Notes: generated from the letters alone by a model not told the origin. Counted from the first letter of the stretch, positions 28,106 through 37,700 are shown. The stretch is 64,000 nt of DNA from Roseateles_B sp041913905 (GCA_041913905.1 JAYSEK010000012.1:62001-126000), one strand, 5' to 3'. Program-made: numbers and translations.

Positions 28106-30073
28106 ATGAGCACGAATCCGCAGTACGAGCATGACACCGTGCCTGCCGCCCTGGATGCCCTGGACCGGCCGCCTGCTTCCGCCAGCGCCCGGCGTGGGAC
28201 GCAGGTGTTCACCGACCTGGATCAGCTCTGGCAGCAGATGCAGAGCGGCCACACGGTCCGCGCTGCGAGATTGGGCGAGGCCTTGATCGAGGCAGGCCTG
28301 CTGAGCCGACCCCAGCTGCAAAAGGCGCTGGGGCGCCAACTGGGCGCCGTGCCGCACGTGCCCATCGGCGAGCAACTGGTCAAGGACGGCGTGCTCAGCC
28401 CGGCGCAGTTGCGGCAGATGCTGGCTGCCTGGCAGGGCGTGCCCACGGTGGACCTGGGCTGTGTGCGTCCCGAGCCGGAGGCGCTGGCCCAGGTGCCGCG
28501 CATGATCGCCCTGCGCGAGTCGGTGTGCCCGCTGATGGTGAGGGCCGACGTGCTGGTGGTCGCGGTGGCCGACCCTTGGGACCACCATCTGCTGGAAGTG
28601 CTGCGCTTTGTTTCGGAGCTGCATGTGCGGCCTGTGCTGGCCCGCCCAGGCACCCTGCTGCCGGCCATCGCGCGGGCCTACCAGCAGGAGTTGGGCAGCA
28701 ACGCCAAGCCGCCGGTTGATGGCGCGGAAAAAGCCATCGCCCCGGCTGCTCAGGCCACGACCATCCGCGAGCTGGCCCAGCAGCTGGCGGAGGCTGAAAG
28801 CTTGTCCAGCGACGCAGAGGTCGGCGTGGTGGCCGAGTCGGACAACACCCTGGTGCGCCTGGTCAACCGGCTGATCGCCGATGCCATCGAGCTGGGTGCT
28901 TCCGACATCCACATCGAGGCCTCCGATGCGCCGCGCCCGGTGCGCATCCGCCTGCGCATCGATGGCGATCTGGTCCGCTATCTGGAGCTGCCGGCTCGTG
29001 TGCGCTTCGCCCTTGTGGCGCGCCTGAAGATCATGGCGGACCTCGACATCTCGGAACACCGCCGGCCCCAGGACGGCAAGATCGACTTCAGCCGCTTCGG
29101 CGGTCCGCCGGTGGAGCTGCGCCTGGTGACGGTGCCGACCAACACCGGGCTGGAGGACGTGGTGCTGCGTCTGCTGGGCGGCATGAAGCCGCTGCCCCTG
29201 GACGAGATCGGGCTCGCGCCGGGCAATCTGGAAGGACTGCGGCGGGTGATGGCGAAGTCCTATGGCCTGCTGCTGATCTGCGGCCCGACGGGCTGCGGCA
29301 AGACCACCACCCTGCACTCGGTGATGCGCGAGCTCAACGAGGACAAGCGCAAGATCTGGACCGCCGAGGATCCCATCGAGATCACCCAGGAGGGCCTGCG
29401 CCAGGTGCAGGTCAATGCCCGCATCGGCTGGACCTTTGCTGCGGCCATGCGGACCTTCCTGCGCGCCGACCCGGACGTGATCATGATCGGCGAGATGCGC
29501 GACGAGGAGACGGCGCGCATCGCGATCGAGGCCTCGCTGACCGGACACCTGGTGATGTCCACGCTGCACACCAACTCGGCGCCAGAAAGCGTCACGCGGC
29601 TGCTGGAGATCGGGCTGGATCCCTTCATGTTCTCGGACTCGCTGCTGGCGGTGCTGGCCCAGCGCCTGGTGCGCCGCCTGTGCAAGGACTGCCGCGTGGC
29701 GGAGCCCCTGGATGAACGTGCGGCCCATTCGCTGGCGCAGCTGTATCTGCAGGCGCCCCTGCCCGGTCTGGCGCCCGAATCGCTGCTGGCGGGCTGGCGC
29801 GAGCGCTACGGCGTGCAGGGGCGGCTGATGCAGTACCGTCACCATGGCTGCGATGCCTGCGGCGGCACCGGCTACCGCGGTCGCATGGGCATCCACGAGC
29901 TGCTGGTGGCTGACGATTCGCTGCGTGCGCTGGTGCGGCGCAGGGCCTCGGCGACCGAGATGTTCCAGCTGGCCCTGCAGAGCGGCATGCGCACGTTGCG
30001 GCAGGACGGCATCGAGAAAGCGATGGCGGGCCTGACTGACCTGCCCGAAGTGCTGGCCGCCAGCAATCAGTGA
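28106..30073 (+). CDS. GspE/PilB-type secretion ATPase
   Basis: Hexameric ATPase of 655 residues of the type II secretion/type IV pilus family. An N-terminal MshEN-like region contains LIEAGLLSRPQLQKALGRQL and LVKDGVLSPAQLRQML. The core has Walker A CGPTGCGKTT near residue 391, the Asp and His boxes, Walker B VIMIGEMRDEETA near 458, and a zinc finger of two pairs, CKDC (about 526) and CDACGGTGY (about 582). No pilin, secretin or inner-membrane platform gene is near, so it is an orphan locus. The next gene follows after 42 bases and may be its partner. Confidence 0.88.
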   Translation: MSTNPQYEHDTVPAALDALDRPPASASARRGTQVFTDLDQLWQQMQSGHTVRAARLGEALIEAGLLSRPQLQKALGRQLGAVPHVPIGEQLVKDGVLSPAQLRQMLAAWQGVPTVDLGCVRPEPEALAQVPRMIALRESVCPLMVRADVLVVAVADPWDHHLLEVLRFVSELHVRPVLARPGTLLPAIARAYQQELGSNAKPPVDGAEKAIAPAAQATTIRELAQQLAEAESLSSDAEVGVVAESDNTLVRLVNRLIADAIELGASDIHIEASDAPRPVRIRLRIDGDLVRYLELPARVRFALVARLKIMADLDISEHRRPQDGKIDFSRFGGPPVELRLVTVPTNTGLEDVVLRLLGGMKPLPLDEIGLAPGNLEGLRRVMAKSYGLLLICGPTGCGKTTTLHSVMRELNEDKRKIWTAEDPIEITQEGLRQVQVNARIGWTFAAAMRTFLRADPDVIMIGEMRDEETARIAIEASLTGHLVMSTLHTNSAPESVTRLLEIGLDPFMFSDSLLAVLAQRLVRRLCKDCRVAEPLDERAAHSLAQLYLQAPLPGLAPESLLAGWRERYGVQGRLMQYRHHGCDACGGTGYRGRMGIHELLVADDSLRALVRRRASATEMFQLALQSGMRTLRQDGIEKAMAGLTDLPEVLAASNQ

Positions 30074-30115
30074 GTGCCACGGTCGGCGTCCTTGCAACCT
30101 TGACGGAGCTTCCCC

Positions 30116-31129
30116 ATGAAGATATCGCCTGCTCAAGCGCTCCCGACGGGGCCGCTGAACCTGGAAGTGCCGGCCTTGCTGCTCAGCAGCCTGGGCGAAT
30201 GGCTGGCCGGCTGGGCACTGCACCTGCAGGCCTCTGCCGATGACCCGGCGCGGGTGGCGCGGGCCGGTGTGGAGCTGGAGCAGCTGGGCCTGGAAATGCA
30301 GGCCTTGGTCCATGCGCTGCGCGGCGCGCGGCCGGCGGCGGCTGAGCTGGTGGATCTTCAGTCGGCGGCAGCCCAGGCCTTGCAGCAATGGCAGCCGGCC
30401 TTGCACCAGGGTGGCATGGGCGTCGAACTGCAGCCCGGTCCGGCGCTCGTCCAGGAGCTGGATGCCGGGCTGCTGCAGCACGCGCTGGATCTCCTGCTGG
30501 GCCACGCGCTGGCGGGTGCGCGCGACGTTCGGCTGTCGGTGTTGAAGCTCGAAGGCGGCGTCCACGAGTTGCGGCTGGAAGGACTCGGGCCGCAGGCGGA
30601 CGATGATGAGCTGCATTGGCTGCTGCTGCGCCTGCTGGCCAAAGCGCGGGGGTGGACCCTGCAGCGGCAGGAAGGGCATGAGGCGGGTACCGCGGCCGTG
30701 GCACTGCGGCTCGGGCGCGCCCTGGCCGAGCCGTCGACCGGTGATGACGAAGGACTGCCGCGGCGCCGCCTGGACCTGGCGCTGCGGGTGCTGGTGCTTG
30801 ACCCGCATGAACCCAGCCGGGTCCAGTGCGCGCAGCTGCTGGGCCAGGCCGGGCTGGCGCACGACTGCCTGGCGACGCTGGAGCAGGCCCGCGAGCAACT
30901 GGCCGCCGGCAACCCGGACTGGAATGTGCTGGTGGCGGGCATACCGGCCGACGAACCCGGCATGGCGGCCTTCGTCGACCAGCTGCGGGAAGGCCCCGGC
31001 CTGCTGCGCTGGATCGAGCTGGTGGACGATGACTACCGCTTCGACATCGGCGTGCCGGACGCGTCGCGACCCGCGCGGTTGGGTCGGCAGGATCTGCAGC
31101 ACACCCTGCTGCAGTCGCTGGCAGCCTGA
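30116..31129 (+). CDS. Hypothetical protein, degenerate kinase plus degenerate receiver
   Basis: Protein of 337 residues that I cannot assign firmly. Residues 10-75 are helical and rich in Leu/Ala, like a dimerisation bundle. Residues 110-205 read like a histidine-kinase ATPase fold that has lost its motifs: LLQHALDLLLGHALAGARDV replaces an N-box, and TAAVALRLG ends the fold. Residues 220-337 read like a receiver (LRVLVLDPHEPSRVQCAQLL) in which the phospho-acceptor strand is WNVLVAGIPADE, with no Asp at the active position. It follows the GspE-like ATPase by 42 bases. It may be a non-catalytic scaffold for that ATPase. Confidence 0.55.
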   Translation: MKISPAQALPTGPLNLEVPALLLSSLGEWLAGWALHLQASADDPARVARAGVELEQLGLEMQALVHALRGARPAAAELVDLQSAAAQALQQWQPALHQGGMGVELQPGPALVQELDAGLLQHALDLLLGHALAGARDVRLSVLKLEGGVHELRLEGLGPQADDDELHWLLLRLLAKARGWTLQRQEGHEAGTAAVALRLGRALAEPSTGDDEGLPRRRLDLALRVLVLDPHEPSRVQCAQLLGQAGLAHDCLATLEQAREQLAAGNPDWNVLVAGIPADEPGMAAFVDQLREGPGLLRWIELVDDDYRFDIGVPDASRPARLGRQDLQHTLLQSLAA

Positions 31130-31160
31130 GCGACCCGCTGCCCCGGGGTTACCGCGCAGC

Positions 31161-31574
31161 CTAGTCCGCCGAGCGCGCGCCGGCCAGACCGTCCAGGATG
31201 GGGCAGTCCGGCCTTTCGTCGCCCTGGCAGCACTGCGTCAGCTGAAGCAGGGTCTGGCGCATGGCCTGCATCTCGGCCAGACGCCGGTCCAGGTCGGCGA
31301 TGTGCGCCTGGGCGATCTTCTTCACCTGGCTGCTGGCGCGGCGCCGGTCCTGCCAGAGCTTGAGCAGTTCGGCGATCTCGGCCATGGAAAAGCCCAGGTC
31401 CCGGCCGCGCCGGATGAAGCGCAGCACATGGACCTCGCGCTCGCTGTACTGACGGTAGCCCGCATCAGTGCGGGGCACCTCGCCCAGCAGGCCCAGGCTT
31501 TCGTAGTGACGCAGCATCTTGGCCGAGACGCCGGAGCGGGCCGCGGCCTCGCCGATATTGAGCAATCCATTCAT
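31161..31574 (-). CDS. cueR: Cu(I)-responsive MerR-family regulator
   Basis: Copper sensor of 137 residues. The N-terminal MerR DNA-binding domain contains NIGEAAARSGVSAKMLRHYE. A dimerisation helix is followed by the metal loop CCQGDERPDCPIL, whose two outer Cys have the C-x7-C spacing of CueR. It should twist promoters with a 19-base spacer, two of which lie at 33992-34102. Its start overlaps the copA stop as ATGA, so it is co-transcribed with copA. Confidence 0.92.
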   Translation of the reverse strand: MNGLLNIGEAAARSGVSAKMLRHYESLGLLGEVPRTDAGYRQYSEREVHVLRFIRRGRDLGFSMAEIAELLKLWQDRRRASSQVKKIAQAHIADLDRRLAEMQAMRQTLLQLTQCCQGDERPDCPILDGLAGARSAD

Positions 31575-33985
31575 GCAGGAGGTCTCCAGCGCTGCAGCAG
31601 CAGCGCGTTGCTGATCACGGTGACGCTGGACAGCGCCATGGCGGCGCCGGCGATCACGGGGCTGAGCAGGCCCAGCGCCGCCAACGGGATGCCCACGACG
31701 TTGTAGGCAAAGGCCCAGAACAGGTTCTGGCGAATCTTGCTCACGGTGCGCCGCGAGATCGAGATGGCCTCCGCCACGAGGCGTGGGTCGGATCGCATCA
31801 GAGTGATGCCGGCGGCATGCATGGCCACGTCGGTGCCGCTGCCCATGGCCAGGCCCACGTCGGCGGCGGCCAGTGCCGGCGCGTCATTGATGCCGTCGCC
31901 CACCATGGCCACGCGCCGGCCGCCGGCCTTGAGTGCCGAGACCTGTTCGGCCTTGTGCTCGGGCAGCACCTCGGCATGCACTTCGTCCAGACCCAGTTCG
32001 CGGCCCACGGCCTCGGCGGCGCCGCGGTTGTCGCCGCTCAGCAGCACGGTGCGCAGGCCCAGCTGGCGCAGCTGATCGATGGCCTCGCGCGAGCTCGGCT
32101 TGATCGGGTCACCGAAGGCCAGCAGGCCCAGCAACTCGGGAGGCGCTGCGGCGCTGGTCCGCCGGGCCAGCCAGGACAAGGTCCGGCCCTGGGCCTGCTG
32201 AGACTGCGCCTGTTCGGCCAACGGCGCGAGATCCACGCCCAGCTCCTGCATGTAGCGGCTGCTGCCCAGCATCAGCTGCTGCTCGTCCAGACTCGCTTCC
32301 AAGCCGCGCCCGGCCACAGCCTTGAGGGAGGTGGGCGTTGGCAAGACCTGACCCCCGGCATCGCCCTGCGCCGACCACGCAGCCAGCACGGCCTTGGCCA
32401 GCGGGTGCTCGCTGCCTTGCTGCAGCACAGCAGCCAGGCGCAGCAACTCAGCTTCGCCCACGCTGCCAAGGGCTTGCAGGGTCAGCAGGCGGGGATGGCC
32501 CTCGGTCAGGGTGCCGGTCTTGTCGAAGGCCACCACCTCCAGCTTGCGAGCGAGTTCCAGCGCCTCGGCGTCCTTGATCAGCAGGCCACGCCGGGCCGCC
32601 ACGCCGGTGCCGGCCATCAGCGCGGCCGGCGTGGCGAGGCCCAGCGCGCAGGGGCAGGCGATGACCAGCACCGCCACGGCATGCAGCAGGCCGTGCTCCC
32701 AATCGCCCGCGCCAAAGCCCCAGCCCAGCAGCGTCAGCAGCGCAATGAGCACCACCACCGGCACGAAGACGGCACTGACCTGGTCGACCAGGCGCTGGAT
32801 GGGCGCCTTGCCCGCCTGCGCCGATTCGACCAGCCGTACGATGCGCGAGAGGGTGGATTCCGCCCCCAAGGCGCGCACGGACAGCAGCAGCAGGCCCTCG
32901 CCGTTGACGGCGCCGCCGATGACTGCATCACCTTCGCCGCGTGCCACGGGCAAGCTTTCGCCGGTGATCAGGGATTCGTCCACATGGCTGGCGCCTTCCA
33001 GCACCGTGCCGTCGACGGGGATGCGTTCGCCCGGTCGCACCACCACCCGGTCCCCCAAGGCCAGCGCCGCCACGGGCACCTCCTGTTCGCTGCCGTCCGC
33101 GCGGCGCAGGCGGGCCGTCTCCGGACGCAGCTGGCGCAGCGCGCGTATGGCCTCGGTGGTGCGATGCTTGGCACGCGCTTCCAGATGCTTGCCCAGCAAC
33201 ACCAGGGTGATCACCACCGCGGCCGACTCGAAATAGAGTGACATGCTCATGGGCCCCTGGCGCAGCAGCTCGTAGACCGAGAGCCCGTAGGCGGCGCTGG
33301 TGCCCAGCGCGACGAGCAGGTCCATGTTGCCGCTGCCGGCCTTCAGCGCCGCCCAGCCCTTGCGGTAGAAGCGCGCGCCCATCAGGAACTGCACCGGGGT
33401 GGCCAGCGCCCACTGCAGCCAGCCGTCGAGCATCCAATGGGCGCCCCACAGCTGGGCCGCCATGGGCAGGACCAGCGGCAGGCTCAGCAGCGCTGCCAGC
33501 ACCAGGCCCAGCCGGCCATCCAGGAGCGACTGCCACAGCGTGTCGCGCGAGGGCTCTGTGGCGCTGCCTTCCTCATGCAGCCGCGCCCCATAGCCGGCCT
33601 TCGTCACAGCGGCGATCAAGGCGTCGCCCTCTACCGAGGCCAGGCTGCGCACGCGGGCCGTTTCCGTCGCGAGGTTGACGCTGGCCTCCAGCACGCCGGG
33701 CAGCTTGCGCAAGGCCTTTTCGACTCGGCCGACGCAGGAGGCGCAAGTCATGCCACCGATCGCCAGCTGCCACGATCGCTCGCGCAGCCCATAGCCGCCC
33801 TGGCTCAGCGCCTGAGCCAGGTCCGCCAAAGCGGGATGGCCGCTCAACTCAGCCTGCTCCGTGGCCAGGTTGACGGTGACGTTGCTGACGCCGGGGACCT
33901 TGCTCAAGAGGCGTTCGACACGCTTGACACAGGAGGCACAACTCATGCCCGTGATGGGCAGGCTCAGGGAAGGGCTGGTGTTCAT
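31571..33985 (-). CDS. copA: Cu(I)-exporting P1B-type ATPase
   Basis: Inner-membrane copper exporter of 804 residues. Two N-terminal heavy-metal domains carry GMSCASC and GMTCASC. Eight membrane helices follow, with transport motif C444-P-C446, phosphorylation site D488 in DKTGTLTEG, the SEHPLAKAV HP motif and the hinge GDGINDAPALAAADVG. The ATG at 33985 places the first metal site near the N terminus; an ATG at 34006 would lie inside the likely promoter. First gene of copA-cueR. It moves Cu(I) to the periplasm. Confidence 0.97.
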   Translation of the reverse strand: MNTSPSLSLPITGMSCASCVKRVERLLSKVPGVSNVTVNLATEQAELSGHPALADLAQALSQGGYGLRERSWQLAIGGMTCASCVGRVEKALRKLPGVLEASVNLATETARVRSLASVEGDALIAAVTKAGYGARLHEEGSATEPSRDTLWQSLLDGRLGLVLAALLSLPLVLPMAAQLWGAHWMLDGWLQWALATPVQFLMGARFYRKGWAALKAGSGNMDLLVALGTSAAYGLSVYELLRQGPMSMSLYFESAAVVITLVLLGKHLEARAKHRTTEAIRALRQLRPETARLRRADGSEQEVPVAALALGDRVVVRPGERIPVDGTVLEGASHVDESLITGESLPVARGEGDAVIGGAVNGEGLLLLSVRALGAESTLSRIVRLVESAQAGKAPIQRLVDQVSAVFVPVVVLIALLTLLGWGFGAGDWEHGLLHAVAVLVIACPCALGLATPAALMAGTGVAARRGLLIKDAEALELARKLEVVAFDKTGTLTEGHPRLLTLQALGSVGEAELLRLAAVLQQGSEHPLAKAVLAAWSAQGDAGGQVLPTPTSLKAVAGRGLEASLDEQQLMLGSSRYMQELGVDLAPLAEQAQSQQAQGRTLSWLARRTSAAAPPELLGLLAFGDPIKPSSREAIDQLRQLGLRTVLLSGDNRGAAEAVGRELGLDEVHAEVLPEHKAEQVSALKAGGRRVAMVGDGINDAPALAAADVGLAMGSGTDVAMHAAGITLMRSDPRLVAEAISISRRTVSKIRQNLFWAFAYNVVGIPLAALGLLSPVIAGAAMALSSVTVISNALLLQRWRPPA

Positions 33986-33991
33986 GGCGGC

Positions 33992-34022
33992 AGTCTCAAG
34001 CTTCACCTGATGGTAAGGTCAA
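33992..34022 (-). promoter_or_regulatory. Putative CueR-controlled promoter of copA
   Basis: On the minus strand TTGACC (34022-34017) is followed by ACC-type operator sequence TTACCATCAGGTGAAG and, 19 bases on, a weak -10 (GAGACT, 33997-33992). The dyad is imperfect. The long spacer and the near-identity of its first bases with the copZ promoter support a MerR-type site. Transcription would begin almost at the copA ATG. Confidence 0.55.
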
Positions 34023-34071
34023 GCCCGTCGCCCGGACACGGCCGGGGTCAATCGATTCAGCAGCCCCGCGC

Positions 34072-34102
34072 TTGACCTTGCCATGATGGCAATGCATATG
34101 CT
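34072..34102 (+). promoter_or_regulatory. CueR-type promoter of copZ
   Basis: TTGACC (-35, 34072-34077) and TATGCT (-10, 34097-34102) are separated by 19 bases, the long spacer typical of MerR-controlled promoters. The spacer contains a perfect inverted repeat, TTGCCATGATGGCAA (34078-34092, 7+1+7). This is the expected binding site for the CueR encoded at 31161-31574. Confidence 0.82.
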
Positions 34103-34135
34103 CTGCGCCACTGTGAACCCCTTGAGGATCTGACC

Positions 34136-34333
34136 ATGAGCAGCTTTCACCTTCCCGATATGAGTTGTGGCCATTGCGTGGCCGCCATCACCGAGGCCCT
34201 GAAGGCCGCCGACCCCGACGTGCGCCTGGAGTTCCAGCGCGAGGCGCGGACGGTGCAGGTGCAGAGCAAGCTGGATGACGCCCGCCTGGCTGAAGTGCTG
34301 ACGGAGGCAGGGTATCCGCCGGCAGCGGGCTGA
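34136..34333 (+). CDS. copZ: Copper chaperone (HMA domain)
   Basis: Single heavy-metal-associated domain of 65 residues with the metal motif MSCGHC at about residues 9-14. It is a cytosolic Cu(I) carrier expected to hand copper to CopA. Transcribed divergently from copA, with a CueR-type promoter 34 bases upstream. The size matches CopZ proteins. Confidence 0.92.
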   Translation: MSSFHLPDMSCGHCVAAITEALKAADPDVRLEFQREARTVQVQSKLDDARLAEVLTEAGYPPAAG

Positions 34334-34723
34334 TGCGGTATGGCCGGCGCGTTGAGTGCGCGCCGGCGGCTCTTTGGCTGGGCGGCGTCTGTTTGCATTG
34401 CGGCACGCGTGTGTTGTGTCCGTGGTGATGCGCGGCCGTTCGCCTGTGAAACGCCAGGCGGCGAGTGCTGCGGCGGCGCGAGCCTTCCGTTGGCAATTGG
34501 TCATTACCCTTTACGAAGGGGCTGGCAGTGCGGCAGGCACCCTGCAGTGTGTGGCGCTCATACATCAGATTCCCCCGTATTGGCGATAGCGCCCAGAAAC
34601 GCTCCTTCACATCAATGAAACAATCCGTACGCTTGGTCGGCCGCTCCTTGGGGGAGCGGTTGGCGGGCTACCTATAAAGATTTGGCGCCATCACAAGTGG
34701 CGCATTCTCAGAGGGCTATTCAC
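34334..34723. other. Long leader region before the TonB receptor
   Basis: 390 bases without a convincing gene; short open frames here have no recognisable product. GC content is lower than in the flanks around 34380-34640. A hairpin GCCGCTCC/GGGAGCGG (34640-34659) and a TATAAA at 34673-34678 precede the receptor gene and may form its promoter or leader structure. No known riboswitch motif was recognised. Confidence 0.4.
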
Positions 34724-37534
34724 ATGTCTCGTTTCAACGATAGCCAGCGCAAGTTGGCGCTGACCACTATTGCGCTCGCCAGCAGCGTTGCCTGCCTGTC
34801 GGCTCAAGCCCAGCAGCAGGCGCCTGTCCAGCTGCAGCGCATTGAGATCACGGGTTCCAACATCAAGCGACTGGCCACCGAAACCGCTTCACCGGTGCAG
34901 GTCTATTCGCGCACCGAAATCAAGGAAACCGGTGCCAACACGGTGCGCCAGGTGCTGGACACCATCATGGCGACCGACGCAGCGACCACGCTGCGCGACA
35001 ACAACAGCTCCAGCAGTTTTGCTGCCGGTGCTTCCGGCGTCGGCATGCGCGGCCTGGGCAAGGCAGCCACGCTGGTGCTGCTGAACGGCCGTCGCCTGCC
35101 GGCCTATGGCCTGGCTGACGGTGCCAAGGAAACCTTCGCCAACATCGATGCGCTGCCCGCCGACGTGATCGATCGCGTCGAAGTGCTGAAGGACGGCGCA
35201 TCCGCCGTTTACGGCTCTGATGCGATGGCCGGCGTGATCAACATCATCACCCGCCGCGAATACGAGGGCGTGGGCATGAGCGCCGCCTATCAGTACGGCA
35301 TTGGCCCCAGCATCAACAAGCAGACCACGGTGGGCCTGGTTGCGGGCAAGGGCGACTTTGCTCGTGACCGCTACAACGTGCTGGCCAACCTGGAACTGTA
35401 CAAGCGCGACGGCTATTTCCTCTCGGACGTCAAGGATGACTACGCACCCTGGCACAAGCAGTTCGTGAGCCCGGCCTTCGGTGATCCGGTGCTGACGTCG
35501 TGGCCTGGCAACCTGATCAAGGGCTCAATCAACGCCAAGGGTGATTTCGTGCCCGGTGCCCGCGTGGCCAACAAGGACTGCCCGGCCAGCCAGAAGAATT
35601 CTGCCGGCGCCTGCGCGATGGACGTCAATGGCTTGAACATGCTCTCGGCGCCCGCCAAGCGTGCCAACTTCTACTCGGCTGGTCGCTACGCCATCAGCGA
35701 CACCGTGGAAGCGTTCGCAGAAGTGTCCGGTTCGCACGTCAAGGTCGAGTTCGAGTCCCTGCCGTTTGCAATCAGCGCTCCTGGCACGCCTTACCAGTGG
35801 TTTGATGGCAATGCCAAGAAGATCCAGATCGTCAAGAAGCCGCTGCTGAGCGCCAGCAATCCGGCCAACACGACGGGCGGTCCCGCCGGGCTGGAATACC
35901 GCTTCATGGACAATCCCAATATGTGGCACGCGCCTGTCACCGCCAGCCAGTACCGCGTGATGGCGGGCCTGAAGGGGACCTTCGGCACCTGGGACTGGGA
36001 GACTGCGGTGGGTCGTGTGGGTGCTTCCGCCAGCAAGAAGGATGTGGCGGCCAATCGCGACACCTTCATCTCGGCGGTGTCTACGGGTGAGTACAAGGTC
36101 GGTGGGCAGAACAGCCAGGAACTCCTGGACAAGATGTTCAACCCGATCGACATGCGTGGTGACAATCACCAGAACTTCCTGGACGCCAAGGTTTCCGGGG
36201 AAGTGATGCAGCTGCCGGCTGGCCCGCTGCAGATGGCAGCTGGCCTGGATATCCGCGGCGAGTCGATGAAGGTCAAGTCCAGCGACAACGTGATGGCCGC
36301 CCAGATGATCGGCCGCGGCTCCGTGTGGGTGGAAGGCAAGCGCAACCTGTTCGCTACCTTCGCCGAGTTCGAAGGCCCTATCGTCAAGAACCTTGTGGCC
36401 AACGCCGCCCTGCGCTATGACAAGGCTGACGGCTTCAGCGGTCACATGTCGCCCAAGCTGGGCCTGCGGTGGACCGTGAACCCCAAGCTGCTGCTGCGCG
36501 GCACGGTGGCAGGCGGCTTCCGCGCCCCCAACATCCCGGAAACCCTGGGCAAGGTGGGTCTGACCGGCTTCTACAACAACACGATGGACCCCAAGCGCTG
36601 CGCCGATGCCACGGCCATCCAGGACATCCTGAAGACCGGCAACGCCAACGACAAGCAGGACGCCACCACGGCCTACAACTCGGGCTGCCTGGCCTCCGTG
36701 CCGGCCATGATCTCGGCCAACCCCAATCTGAAGCCCGAACTGTCGCGCAGCTACACCGCTGGCTTCGTGTTCGAACCGGTCAAGGATCTGTCGGTGGCCG
36801 TGGACCTGTGGCGCATTGAGCGTCGTGACGAAATCAGCACCCGCGACCGGGATTACGTGCTGGCTCGCGAAGGTCAGCCCGGCTACACGGATCTGATCGC
36901 GCGCCAGCCGATCAGCACCCAGGACCAGGCCTATGCCGATCGCGCCAACCAGCTCAAGCCGGGTGCGAACGTCTCCTGGAAGGCCGGTCAGCTGATCACG
37001 CTGCTGCTGCAGTATGAGAACTTCGGTAAGACCGAGTCCTCTGGCATCGACCTCGACGTCAAGGGCAAGTTCAGCGTGGCCGACCTCGGCACCTTCACGC
37101 TGGGTCTGCAGACGACCTATGCGCTGAAGTCGCGCTCCTGGGACATCGACGCCGACGACTGGCGCCCGAACACGGTGGGTCTGCGCAACACGCCGCGTAC
37201 CAAGGCTCGCCTGTCCGCGCAGTGGAAGCGCAACGACTGGTCCGCCGGTCTGGCCTTCAGCTACACGTCTCGCATGGAGCTGAACAACGACGAGACTGAC
37301 GAAGCCACCTGGAGCGAGTCTGCTTGCCGGGCGCGCCTGAAGCCGGGTTCGTATGTCTGCTACAACGCGCCGTCCCTCTATACGGACTTCAACCTGAGCT
37401 ACAGCGGCTTCAAGAACACGCGCGTGGGTCTGAACGTCAACAACCTGTTGCACGACTCCGCGCCGGTCAACCTGCGCGATGGCTACGCCGTTCGTCCGCG
37501 CTATGTGCGCCTGAGCGCCGAGTACAAGTTCTAA
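34724..37534 (+). CDS. TonB-dependent outer-membrane receptor
   Basis: Receptor of 936 residues. The signal peptide ends near SAQAQQQ. The plug starts with RIEITGSNIKR and includes VLLNGRRLPAYG and VEVLKDGASAVYGSDAMAGV, the standard plug signatures. A 22-strand barrel follows, ending in RYVRLSAEYKF with the terminal aromatic residue. This plug type (ITGSNIKR, GRRLP) belongs to the large receptors common in bacteria that take up plant polymers, peptides or other bulky nutrients. The ligand is unknown. The ATG at 34724 is preferred to 34682. Codon use is less extreme in GC than in the neighbours. Confidence 0.93.
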   Translation: MSRFNDSQRKLALTTIALASSVACLSAQAQQQAPVQLQRIEITGSNIKRLATETASPVQVYSRTEIKETGANTVRQVLDTIMATDAATTLRDNNSSSSFAAGASGVGMRGLGKAATLVLLNGRRLPAYGLADGAKETFANIDALPADVIDRVEVLKDGASAVYGSDAMAGVINIITRREYEGVGMSAAYQYGIGPSINKQTTVGLVAGKGDFARDRYNVLANLELYKRDGYFLSDVKDDYAPWHKQFVSPAFGDPVLTSWPGNLIKGSINAKGDFVPGARVANKDCPASQKNSAGACAMDVNGLNMLSAPAKRANFYSAGRYAISDTVEAFAEVSGSHVKVEFESLPFAISAPGTPYQWFDGNAKKIQIVKKPLLSASNPANTTGGPAGLEYRFMDNPNMWHAPVTASQYRVMAGLKGTFGTWDWETAVGRVGASASKKDVAANRDTFISAVSTGEYKVGGQNSQELLDKMFNPIDMRGDNHQNFLDAKVSGEVMQLPAGPLQMAAGLDIRGESMKVKSSDNVMAAQMIGRGSVWVEGKRNLFATFAEFEGPIVKNLVANAALRYDKADGFSGHMSPKLGLRWTVNPKLLLRGTVAGGFRAPNIPETLGKVGLTGFYNNTMDPKRCADATAIQDILKTGNANDKQDATTAYNSGCLASVPAMISANPNLKPELSRSYTAGFVFEPVKDLSVAVDLWRIERRDEISTRDRDYVLAREGQPGYTDLIARQPISTQDQAYADRANQLKPGANVSWKAGQLITLLLQYENFGKTESSGIDLDVKGKFSVADLGTFTLGLQTTYALKSRSWDIDADDWRPNTVGLRNTPRTKARLSAQWKRNDWSAGLAFSYTSRMELNNDETDEATWSESACRARLKPGSYVCYNAPSLYTDFNLSYSGFKNTRVGLNVNNLLHDSAPVNLRDGYAVRPRYVRLSAEYKF

Positions 37535-37582
37535 GCAACCGTACTCCCGAAGCAGTACGCCGGGTTTCCGGCGTGCCTCTCG

Positions 37583-37614
37583 AAGCCCCGCTCGCGCGGG
37601 GCTTTCTTTTTTTC
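37583..37614 (+). terminator. Rho-independent terminator after the TonB receptor
   Basis: Perfect 9-base-pair stem AAGCCCCGC/GCGGGGCTT around the loop TCGC, followed by a T-rich run (TTTCTTTTTTT). It lies 48 bases after the receptor stop. Confidence 0.93.
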
Positions 37615-37700
37615 TGCGTGAAATGTTGGTGAGCGGGTTGAAGCCCTTCGGGCCCGTGCACGTCTGCCGGTGTGGATGGGGGAGGCGGTGCAGGTCCGCC

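Noticed and set aside
28004..31102. Open frame of about 1030 codons on the minus strand opposite the secretion ATPase gene
   Set aside because: It is antisense to two well-supported genes, rich in Gln/His/Arg/Gly as expected for GC-rich shadow frames, and shows no domain.
34340..34618. Short overlapping frames between copZ and the TonB receptor
   Set aside because: No ribosome site, atypical composition and no recognisable product.
34640..34659. Hairpin before the TonB receptor as a terminator of copZ
   Set aside because: No T-run follows and it lies over 300 bases from the copZ stop.
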